From the NCBI GenBank assembly GCA_019843655.1, contig JACDQD010000002.1:10242393-10306392 (forward strand): 64,000 bases of DNA. Direction: 5' to 3'. Below, piece after piece: positions 20,901-31,900 of the stretch (the stretch's first letter is position 1; the number at the start of each line of letters is the position of its first letter). The translations under genes were made by a program, and so were the position numbers. The notes under the pieces were generated by a model, which saw only the letters and a list, made by a program, of their open reading frames with translations, made no database searches and was not told the origin of the DNA. The DNA is from Lethocerus indicus. Its lineage: Eukaryota > Arthropoda > Insecta > Hemiptera > Belostomatidae.

Positions 20901-23145
20901 CGTGGTATTTATAATATAACTCTATCGATTTCTAAATTAACCAAGTAACAATGCTTATCAATTTTCACTTTTATTGGGTTGTGTAACTGACAGTGAGTGC
21001 AATATATTTCCGGATACAACGGTTCTACATTTGTTATCCAGTATAAGTTTGTTCCCTATCATAGCACTATACTTAATAGGTTTGAATTTATAGCTCGATT
21101 GTATTTAGCCAGTGTCATTAATTTTACCCCCGTGTCATGTGTCAATCCCCGGACATCGCCAGGTTAAAAAGACTTCTGAACGTTGAAACCGTCGTTAATC
21201 GCCTAATTCAGAATTCTGTTAACTGATTCAGTCGGTAGTGTACTTAAATGGCCCCATAAATTACGTAATAATAATGATTGGCATATTATATACCAAATAT
21301 TTATTTTTACAATTTCAGTACCTTAATATGTAATTCCTTAGTATATTTTGTTTAATTTGTGCGATAGATTGCACACCGCAGTATTACCGTGAATACTGCA
21401 CATGTGTAGTACAAATGTATATACACCGCCATTGCAGTGTACTCACCTTAGAATTGTTTCATTCAACAACTGGAAACATTTTTCTACTTTCTATAATCGA
21501 CCTTTCCGAGACGTACCTGCAAAAGTTAGGTGAAGGGACAGAAGCTTTTATATTTATGCACAACTCTTAGAATAAGCGATACAATAAGGTGCACAGACAT
21601 ACATACAATTACCCTATTGAGTAACTGCAGCAAACAGTATAATTTAGGACTCATTTATTCCTAAATAACTACATCTCTAAAAACGATCTCAACGAAATAT
21701 GTACATTTAATATTAAAAACAAAACATTAACACTAGACATTTAAATCGGATTTAAGATTAATCATAATTTTAATTCTCAATTTAAAAAGGGTATAATAAA
21801 AGAACGATGATTTACTATTTTATATTTTGTCTGGCAATACAGCAGAAATGTTCAAGGATACATTGTGCATAGTGATATTGGTTTTTCACACAGCTATATT
21901 TCCGTAACATTTATTCTTATTGTCTTAAAGCAATTTTAATAACAAACTAGTACATTTGTAGGGGGGTTTATTGAATACCGTTATAATCCATCTTTATACA
22001 CATCTTTTCCAAAAATTTGTATAGCCGAGATTAATTTTAGAAAATAAGACGCTTCCAGAAAAAGCGAAGATAAAAATAATTATGGACAGTAAAGACAATA
22101 CCGACAGAAGAATGGCAAACTATTTTTAGTGGCACGGATACACGACTTTACATTTACATTAGTAAAAAAATAACGTCTAAAACTTCTTTTCACTGTACAC
22201 TAATGTGTATAGAATAGGTTGTGCTATACATTTAATAAAAGTAATCGGATTTCAGAAAAAAAGAAGAAATGTTAAAATTAAAAAGTAACCTCCAAATAAA
22301 ACGTACATACAAAAATAGCCCTTGCGGTGATTTACATCCATTGTTAAAACGTTTTAAAAATCCAGTCCGATAAAATAAAACTTAAAAAAATACCTCGTTT
22401 TATGTAACTACCTCCGATTCCCTTAGAGCTATATTACACCATATAATTGTTTTATACATTTTAATATTTATTATACAATAGGAATGGGTCAATAACATTA
22501 CTCTGTCGTTATTCAGGTAGGAATGTTTGCATCTATATCTACAGAAGGTAACCTTTTATACACGCAAACATGCCCCTATTACGCGATACATTTGAAAAAC
22601 TACAAGCCTATTCTATGCCCTATGACGGACCTCCTGATAATGCAAGTACCTAAGAGACCTAGTATTTCGACAAGTAAGTTCATTGTATTCAACATCGAAA
22701 GCGTTCGAAAAATCTAGTTTTAAAACGTCGCCTGTTAATATACGAGGACACTGTAATTCATAATGTACGAGACATAAGAATAGGCTAGAGCTAGAAGACT
22801 AACAAGTTATGGAAAACTACGGAAAATAAAATTCAAATTTTCCCAAAACTCGCCTCTCTCCTTAGTTGGCGTAAAATAAAAATCATCTAGAATTAAACAA
22901 ACAATAAATAATTTGTACGATCGAATTTTCTCTTATAAACTGATTTAGTCAAACATTAAGAACAAAAAAACTTTCAACTAAACGCGTATCATATTAAATA
23001 AACAGAGCACCACAACTTGTCAGTCTGTACGTAAGTAATGTAGCATTCATTCATTCTCGTACGGGCAGACGACAGGCACACCCATACACACAGCACACAT
23101 TCACACATAAACACAAACACGCTCATTATCCAAGCAAGTGTTTCT
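17942..23145. other. Gene-less stretch after Miga exon 3; no coding exon recognised
   Basis: This stretch is AT-rich, with only short random reading frames. The right part (about 21.5-23.1 kb) probably includes the 3'UTR of the minus-strand uzip gene; TTTATT at 22467-22472 and 21967-21972 are possible poly(A) signals read on the minus strand. An 8-bp perfect hairpin with a 6-nt loop (GCAGTATT / AATACTGC) is at 21378-21399. A CTGATGA box followed by a GC-rich hairpin and AAAC is at 20114-20145. A plus-strand open stretch at 22523-22717 has no recognisable features. Confidence 0.6.
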
Positions 23146-25924
23146 CTATGTTATCCTATAGAGAATGGCAACGGCGGTGGCAAGGGTGAAGCCCCATGAT
23201 TCGATTCGTGAAGAACTGGAACTGGGGCTCTCCGAACCTTTGTCTAATTCTTTCTTGTAGGATTCGGCTCCTTCGTCGTTCATCATGCTCGAATTTTCGT
23301 TCTTGTTGTCGGAATCTACTTTCTTGGTCGGCTTTTTGGTGGGCGATGCGATTGTCGACGAGGAAGACGATATTGTCGAAGTTGTTGTAGTTGTGGTTGT
23401 GGTAGTTGTTGTTGTCGTAGTAGGCACAAGAGAAAAGTTACCTGCCGATCAAATTCAAAAGCTTATATCGTGCGTTTTTGTAGACTGGAAAACTACGTTT
23501 ATGAATTTAATTAGTGGATCAAACTGAATTTAATGATAAAGGAAATTTAATGCCCAGAATATACGTGGAATGCCCAGATATCTATAGGGAACTGGTACGA
23601 GATAAATGTGCAGGAATTAGTACATAAAACGTATGTGAGGATAAAAATCTGAGATTGAATGCCGTAAAAGGTTTCGTGAAAAGTTTTAAAATTCGGCTAC
23701 TAATATTTGGTTCAAAAATTAAGAACTTCCGAAAATGGAATTGAAATACCTAAAAAGTAAACAGGACCGAACACAGGTTTGACATCCTGCATGGCCACTT
23801 CGAAGCGGCTGCTCTGAATTTCCCTGGCACGGTTGCCTCCGTCCTCGTAGACTGCTACCAGTTTGGCTGTGTATGGGATCTCAATTTCCGTGTGGTTTCC
23901 GTGGAGAGTCACGTTCACTCCGGTGCCACCTTCCAAATGCGCTTCAACTCTGTACACACACGAATTCTGATAAAGTTTACTGTTGTTTTGCCCCACCACT
24001 TGTTCCTTACGATTTAACCCATTCCATTATAACATATCCTCAAATACCGCAGTTATAATGTTTTTTAATATTACACACTCGAATATTTTTGTAGCGATTA
24101 TTATTGACTCGAACAGATAATGAAATTATATCAAAAAATCCTCGTGGGAATTACGTTTTAAAATGCAACGATGAAAAAGGTACATTTTCTTTTAAATATT
24201 TAAGTTTAATTTGCATAATTGGACTGACTTGTAAACATCCTTCCTTTCTTCGTTTTCTGATATGCCCCATTTGATCTCATCGAAGGGTGTGCCGTTGGCT
24301 AATCTGACGATGGTCGGTTGACCCTTCAGTATAGCTTTACCCTGGCCCCAGTATAGCGAATGGTCGGCCTCATAGGCGATCATAGTGTCCACTGTCGCAG
24401 GTTCTTGGTTCTCGTTCCGTAACTGGGTGGTACCTAGGACCCTAGGGTCTCGGGTCGCCCGTTTCTTCTCCATGTTGAATTTGATACCGGTCAGCTCGTA
24501 GCGGATGGGTTCGGTCTCAACTAATACTTCTCCGTCGGTGTATTCTTCCTCTTTCCCGTCCTGAAAATAGTTAACAACCATCGTGTAATTGTATTAACAT
24601 TAATCACTCAACAAACTATCGTTACCCATCTTCCCAAGCTGAAAAGTTCACTGTAATAGTAGAACTCTCGTGTGTAATCGGTACCGATAATTACTAGTGA
24701 AAACATTAAAATAACGACGAAATTCTTCTTTATAGTATATTGCACTACGCGCAGTAAATATTATTTTTAACGGAACGAAAACGTTTAATGGTTATCCGCA
24801 CTCATGTGTCTCGAGACAGCTTACCTCACTTATAACAAATATTCGCCCGAATCCTTCGTTGGAGTCCAGTCTTCCCAAGAGGTGTTTGAGTCCCAACGTT
24901 TTTTCCTGGCCTTCTTCAGATCCTTCCTGGTTCCTTCTCCTGGCTATGTATTGGGCTACGTGTGAGGCCTCTCCCCCGGACACGGAGCCCACCGGCAAAC
25001 CGTTGAATCTGTCCCATCTCATCCAAGTCAATCGGCCTCCGTTTTCGATGTTCTCCAATATTTCGTATCTATAAATTCGTATATTATAATGAACAGTCGA
25101 CTAGTAGGTGTAAAGAAAGAACGCTTAATGCGAAAGGCCACTCACTTTTCATATTTGAACACATTTCCGTGGAGCGCAATCTGGCAGGCTTCTTTTCCAA
25201 ACCTCAGCTGTCCGGGGACCCATGCCCCATTGTGTCTCGCTCTGCAGACGTAGATTTTTCTGTTTAAAATAGCGTCAGCAGTGTCACCTCCGTCGGCCAT
25301 ATCCACTGGGTTAGATGCCATGCTCTCGTCTATAACGTGGCCGATAATTTATTACATTGTATTTAATTTAATTTTTTTTAGTACTTAAAGGGTAGCTGTC
25401 AAACAGTCATCATAACAACAATTCAGTTAATAATAACAAACAATCTATCTATAGTTAATAATAACAAACCTCTGTTTATATCGAATATTCTCGTAAAGGA
25501 CGAGTAGTTTATTTAAGTAATGAAAATTAATAAATCATTCGTTTTATTATTACTGCAATGTTCAACGTTCGTAACCACCAACATTTTTTATATTCCAATT
25601 GGAGTAACATTTTCACGTAACGCATAAACAATGTTCATCGCATTCGGTGAACTATTTTCTTTCAATTTTTCTTTTTTTGTGACTCAGATTAGTAGTATTG
25701 TATGTACTTGACGGGGATTCTCAACCTTTTACGATTTCGATAGATCCAACGACGGACGTATTGAAGTGGTATCCCTTTTCTGCGGTAACCCAGCGGAGTG
25801 TGCTGGAGGTGACTAGCTGGTTTGCCCCATACTTGGAGCTGAGATGGACGCTGTTCTCACCGTATCCCTTCGCGCCGATACCCAGCAACACGAGGCAAAC
25901 AGCTACTAATTTCGGACCCATTAT
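23146..25924 (-). CDS. uzip: Protein unzipped-like, secreted and GPI-anchored, complete, 6 coding exons
   Basis: Transcript order: 25924-25726 (ATG at 25921), 25329-25146, 25068-24825, 24560-24229, 23949-23750, 23441-23146; 483 aa, close to the roughly 490 aa of the Drosophila protein as I recall it. A TTTCAG acceptor only 3 nt before the ATG shows an intron in the 5'UTR. A signal peptide lies at residues 1-21 (MGPKLVAVCLVLLGIGAKGYG). VHLSSKYG and LVTSSTLRWVTAEKGY follow. Exon 3 has a DM9/DUF3421-like block (CRARHNGAWVPGQL...ACQIAL). N-glycosylation sequons include FNTS, VNVT, GNHT, ANGT and GNFS. The last exon has a threonine run, a Ser/Thr-rich stalk, and a C-terminal hydrophobic tail (WGFTLATAVAILY) preceded by small residues, as in a GPI signal. 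Known role in flies: a cell-surface adhesion protein of neurons and glia. Confidence 0.8.
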
Positions 25925-28530
25925 CTGAAACCGAATATTTATAAACTATCACGGACAATTCGAACATTCCCAGTGCACTATAAAAAATATAACAACAATC
26001 TTAATTAAATTAGAAACTTCTTTACGAATTTATCGAGTTACGCTGTCTTATACTTCCACTCTTACTAAACTGCCACAGTGTTGGAGCTATTTCGAAATTT
26101 TACACATTAAACCTGTCTCATCAAAATAGACAATCTAAAATACCTGGTCAAAATGATTCCCCTTACTAATTCATATTAAAGTGATGAAAGAATTTTGTTA
26201 AGTTAGCAATATTACCAGAATGTAGTTTTGGACTTTTTTCTAAAATTCTACTAGTATGGCGGAAGATATTCAACAAATTGATCTCGCCCTGTACAAATAA
26301 ATTTCGTAGGGTTAATTGAGCAAATAAGACATTCGTATGTTGGCTTTGTACTTACATGTAATCGAGAAATTTAGTTTTCGTTTAAACAGTAGTTTAAATT
26401 GAATGAAAACAATATTTCCGTATGAAATACACAGGTTTCATAATTTTTTTGAAGTTGACTCTCTGTTCCTATTTTTTCGTTATAACTTAAGATTTTTTCT
26501 TTACCTTAAACTGAAAATAATGCAATGAAACCTTTTTACATTATTTAATTATATCAATTATCATAGGAATAATTTTAAGTACATTAATTCGTCTTGAATA
26601 ATATATCAACTGATAACTCTTAGCAGTCAATCACTTGACTAATAGCAATAAAAAACGACCGATTTTCACTTCAACTTTTCACGTCAAACAATTAAAACTT
26701 GACAATGATTCGTATTTCAATTTATTTCACCTTCTGAGAAGTTTTCTTTATCAAGAAGATATGGACAGATATAACTATTTTGGCTGAATAAAATATAATT
26801 AAAAAAACACGTTTGCTTCGATTTTTTCCCAAACCTCTTGTATCCTAGTTTCCCATAATATCGTGATTGCGAAACTATTTGCTCGTTAAGACAAAATAAA
26901 TAAGTAATAGTACTTTTCCTCAGTTATCAGGGTTCACGAATCTTCCAAAAATAAATCATAGTCTCTTTTATTTTACAGTCACGGTCACCCAATTATTTCA
27001 AGAATTCATTATCGATATATAGTTCACTCGCGCGGCGTAGACATTCACAAAATAATGTCACGGTTAAATGGTGAACGCGTTTCATGTTCTCGGGCTAATC
27101 ATACTTTATCCTAACAAACAGCGAGTTGTCAAAAGGCCACGATTTTCTAGTTTCGATTTTGCACTTGGCTATATTTCCCCGAATGTTCACAATCCTAGCA
27201 GTGTTTTTATCATTCACTCCGAAATTCAGAACACATCTTCTAACACTGAGCCCCATGACCCGCGAAGATCCGTTCGGCACATTTATACGCATTGAAACCG
27301 TCGGTCGTTGAAAATAAAGCTGACGAAACACGTGGTCCCGAGGAAATCAATTTTTCGAGTCGTTACGACGACGGGACGTTTACAGAGCGGTGGGGAATGG
27401 CATATAAGCGGCACTCACAGTGAGGCTGGTTGGTGGGGGCGGCCGTTGCGGACGACTGGCCTGCCGGCAGGCGACTGTTGGACTCGGGCAAAAACGGGCT
27501 CCTAAACCGATCCGCTCTGTCTTTCCGGATTAAAGTGCGGGCCCAGTGTCTTTACTGGCCTAAGCCGGGCCGCGGCGCCGCATTGAGGGTTTTCTGGATA
27601 CAAGGGGGGATTTGCCGTATGCCCCACCACCCGCTCGCACCCCCCCCCCGTCGTCGCGGGACGATTTTCTCCACACCAACACTTAGATACATTATACTAA
27701 TACTATTTACCGCTATTATACAGCAGGCCAGATTATTTTCTCGATTCGATGACTAAAAGTAAAAATTTTTAATAGCCTAATACCAAATGGAAATGGACTA
27801 TAGCATATATTTGTCGTGAACATTTCCTATATTAGTAGTATAGTCGAGTAGTCTTGTCTACTACGTCCAGGCGGGCGACATATTTCAACAACGTGCAATA
27901 GAATACAAAATAACAAAACATTACTGAAGGTGGCGAGACGCTAGAATGATGTTATTCAAACTCCTCGCGTATACGAATGTAGACGGTTCATCGCCACGTC
28001 AAGGGCTATTTGGAGCGTATCCCTATTATGTGGAAACATTTTTCATCGGGTTCCACGGCTCAATTAGCTTCGACTGACTCTTTCATTCACAGCTGACGGA
28101 GGCATTGCTTCAACCGAACCGAATCTGTCGGCAAACCACTCTGGTGTAATAACGCAAGCGTGAAACAATATTTTTCTTATCTTTGCAAATAACTACAAAG
28201 CGGTTCGTCGGTAAAACAATCTTTCCGAATCCTGCATTTGGGGGGTTGGAATTAATTCGTCTGAACACCGTACAGACGGTTACGGGACTTATTTTGAAAA
28301 CCACGAATTTTTAAATTGTAATTTTTTTAAAGCTAATGCTTGGACGTGATTCTTGTATGTCGACGTATTGTTCCGGCGCACTGAGATTTGAACAATCGGA
28401 GACGCTCCGTGACCGGAACGAGAGAATGATACTTCCCTCTGACGTTATGGCTTAATACTGCTCTCTTACAGAATTTAAAGTTCAAAGGAAACTCTATATC
28501 CAAAACACAAAATGTAGTATTATTCAGTTT
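25925..28530. promoter_or_regulatory. Upstream region of uzip: 5'UTR intron and likely promoter; no coding exon
   Basis: The acceptor at 25925/25926 needs at least one upstream non-coding exon. Two perfect minus-strand donors are visible: GTAAGT read at 26355-26350 and GTGAGT read at 27418-27413. The second sits at the edge of a GC- and CpG-rich block at about 27360-27660, which stands out from AT-rich surroundings and is the better candidate for first exon and promoter. This is inference; transcript data would decide. Confidence 0.45.
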
Positions 28531-28969
28531 AACACATCCCTGTTAAACTGGTCTGCGAGGGGTTTGAATACCGTGGATTTGTTGTGATTCTGTGTCCTCT
28601 CGCTGGTTTGATCTTTTGCTAGACCGGTTTCGGCTGCTCGCCATCTTCAGTAGCGGTGTTAGTGACTATTGGCACTTCGGATGTTTTTCGGGCATGCTCA
28701 CTGCACTGTCACTTGTACTGTGTCCCCCAAAAACACAATAACAAGACACACACATATACACACGGCAATCAGACTACCAGCACAGTACGTGACCGTGAAA
28801 GTGCAGTGAGCATGCCCGAAAAACATCCGAAGTGCCAATAGTGACTAACACCGCTACAGAAGAAGGCGAGCAGCCAAAACCGGCCTAGTAAAAGACCAAA
28901 CCAGCGAGAGGAGACAGAAACACAACAAATCTACGGTATTTCCCTCGAGGACCACAAAACAGGTATGTT
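28531..28969. mobile_element. Foldback element with inverted arms of about 190 bp
   Basis: The left arm (about 28531-28724) and the right arm (about 28779-28969) are inverted copies with only scattered mismatches. The innermost conserved part reads TGTTAGTGACTATTGGCACT on the left arm and returns in reverse complement at about 28828-28847. The spacer is about 55 bp, with an AC-rich centre. No coding capacity is seen. Each arm, read on the minus strand for the left arm, contains CTGAAGA, a GGC/GCC hairpin and GAAAC (28627-28650 in plus coordinates). A fragment of the same arm occurs at 44365-44435. Confidence 0.85.
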
Positions 28970-31900
28970 CAAAGGAACGAATAGCATATTGAACTATGGT
29001 ACCGACATTGTTATCTTTTGACCTTATTTGCTCAATGCTGCGGTCGAATCAGGATTGCAACATTGCTTAGGTGCTTTTAGTACTAACTGTTGTTAAAAGG
29101 TGAACCGGACATTGGGATTGAGCAAGCCATATTGATTGCACAAAATCAGTTGTGTGACCAGGTTGTCTGGTATTATAAGAGATCCAATGATGGCTACGAG
29201 GTCGCGTAGACTAACAATCGAAATATTCATTAGTTCCTGTAGAGATAATATAATCAGTTACATTATAAAAAATTTGATATAATCTTCATTGTTATCAGAA
29301 TAGAATGTTAGATATCTGGATGTGTTAGTACCGTCTTGTCATTAATTTGAAAAATGTCTACTAACAGGTAGTAATCAGACGAAAAGTTTCACACATGCCA
29401 GACATGCCAGAGGAGAGAACCCACTAAAAAAAAGTCGAAGTTGTATTTGCAATTAAAGGGTCTTGCAATGACAATGGATAAGAACCGGAATTATTAACGA
29501 CGTTGAATGCATGACATAGTAGTGAGATTTTTCCTCTTTCCAAATTGCCCTTTATTGGCACTTAAGCAATGATTCCTTCTGTAAATACTAATTCGTTTCT
29601 GTGTAAGATTACAGAGGGTAATTATAATGCGATATTGAACATTAATAAACAGAGCAAGTAAAAAAACAGAAATTAAGGAGCGATCTAACTATTAATATTT
29701 TCACTTTGGAGTTACGCCAAATGATGCTTTATTATATACGATAACGCTTGGATATTTTGGCGGTTTTTAATAAAGCTGAGTCCACAAGTCAGACAACAGA
29801 TGCGGCGAACGACTTGGTTGTTCGCCCTATCGAATATTTTCCTGAAACATAAAATCTTTTAAGTAAGGAAAGTGGGTACTATGGAAGCGCTCAGTTGCAA
29901 ACCGATTATTTGAACTTAAACCGGGCGATAGGATTATTTTATTAAAAACAAAATATCTATTGTTACTTCTCAATAGCTATCCTAAAATCGTATTGACGAC
30001 AAATTCAAATTACGTAATTTTCAAGTAAGCCTCTGAAAACGTGAGTTTCTTTTGGTCAAGAAGAGTTCACGAATGCCATTTATCCTAATAGCCGGTGCAT
30101 TGCTACATCATTCAAATCGGTAAATTGCGTCCAGTTTTATTTACGGCTGACACTTCATTCGAGAAGAGGGCTGTCACCTCCTCGGCGGTAGGAAGTCCCG
30201 GCCTGTAAGCTTTATATCTAATCAGGTTAATGAAGTTTAACAGCGCTCCCGCTCTGACCTGAATTGCAGGATATTTTTTTTATTCTTAACCCGGTTTTTA
30301 TTTTCTCTGTTCCCAATCGAGCAAAATGCAGAATAGGGGGAGTAAAGTAAATTTGTTTCTAAGTGGACATCTTCACCCACTTAACTGGAATATTTACCCG
30401 TCCAAAGATGCGAAATAATATTCAAAAATATTTACCAGGATTAAAGAACCGTTATGGGGCACGATGTTACACTAGAAGATCCAATGTCCACTTTGCTTGG
30501 AGAACAATAGGTTTTGGCGGCAAAGGGTTAAATGGTAACGTCAATACCTTGCAGACAACTGAACACGAGGTCAACACTGCCGGTAATCCTAGTAGAGGCA
30601 TTTACTTTTGGCCAAGAGGCCTGTGTGAAGGGGCCGATAACGGTCGACAAATCAGAAACTGGAAGGTGCGTCGACTGAGTTCCTATCATCGCCGGGAAGC
30701 TGGATTGGAAGGGACGGAGGTGGAGATAGGGTGCGACACCAGGTTTTATGTTAACATGGCGGAATTAATCAGCCTGCCGCTGACGCTCACCTTCTGCCTC
30801 CCCTTCCCACTTATGCACTGCTCGCTTCACCCCACTTCAGCCATTTGCGCTCAGATCATTTCGAACGTTCTAAATCTTGTCAATTTCTGTCCGGCTACGG
30901 CGCCTTATTGGGCTTCATTAGCACCACTTTTGCTCTTGTCTTAACTCTAATAAAAACTGCACACTACAACAGTCGTATGAAATCACGTACGTTTTACTAG
31001 TTAGTCACTAGAAAAATACAGGACTGTCGGCTTAAAACATGTCGAAAGGTGAAAAGAGTATTTCCAACTATTTGCTACTTTTTATTTCCTACTTTGAGGA
31101 AACTAGAAAGTTTTCCAATCATCGATCTCATTTATACTTACGTTTATACATCAAGGCAAGTGATTTTTCGATTTGAATGTGTCAAAAATGTTGAATACCA
31201 ATGTAACGCAAGATAAAATAATAGCGAAAAATGTATGAAAAAATTCCGAATAAGAAAAATACTGAATTGACTAAAAAAAAGTAAAGGTATATACCGAGTT
31301 GTTTCTTTGGACTTCAGTAGGACTACTACAGTCTGAATTCAAGTTTCTATTATGTGAGACAGTCAAAAGGTCTGTGGACCGAACGTTTCGTCCCGGAGTC
31401 GGGGCGGTATTGATGGCGTGGGATGGGCAGGGCGCTGCAACAAAAAAGAATGGAATCCTACAGGGGAGATGAACAAGAATGAGGCTGGGCTATGACCTTG
31501 CTTTGCCCGGGAGTATTTCACCGCTCGGCCGTGTAGCCAGCGCCCAAGAAAATAGTGTCCCAAACCGGTTTTTACCCGCGAAAATTCAGCACCGACATAA
31601 CATCGCGACATAAGCAAGCGACGGAATGTCTATTTTTATTTAACTATTGAGTGAAATGCACGCGGCATTCGGGTTCATGTCTGTTCTTATGAGGATGTTT
31701 TATCATACGGTAGTTGTGTCTTTACATTAGGACCACTGCACACAGGAGGCACGAGTACATATTGGATACCAGCAATATTGTTCTGCCATTCTAAAACATT
31801 TAGACAGTATCAGTGTTACAAAGTAATAGCTCTGGCAGTAGGCTTTATTGGCAGCCGACGTGCCCAAGTACCATTGTAAGAATGCATTGCTAAAAAGGAG

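Noticed and set aside
23196..23527. Plus-strand open stretches antisense to the last uzip exon
   Set aside because: They lie fully over a well-supported minus-strand exon and contain a poly-valine run that is the reverse of the threonine tract.
30363..30944. 193-codon open stretch on the plus strand
   Set aside because: No domain, signal peptide or splice context, with a mixed low-complexity tail. It lies in a GC-rich island where long chance frames are expected. Not called as a gene.
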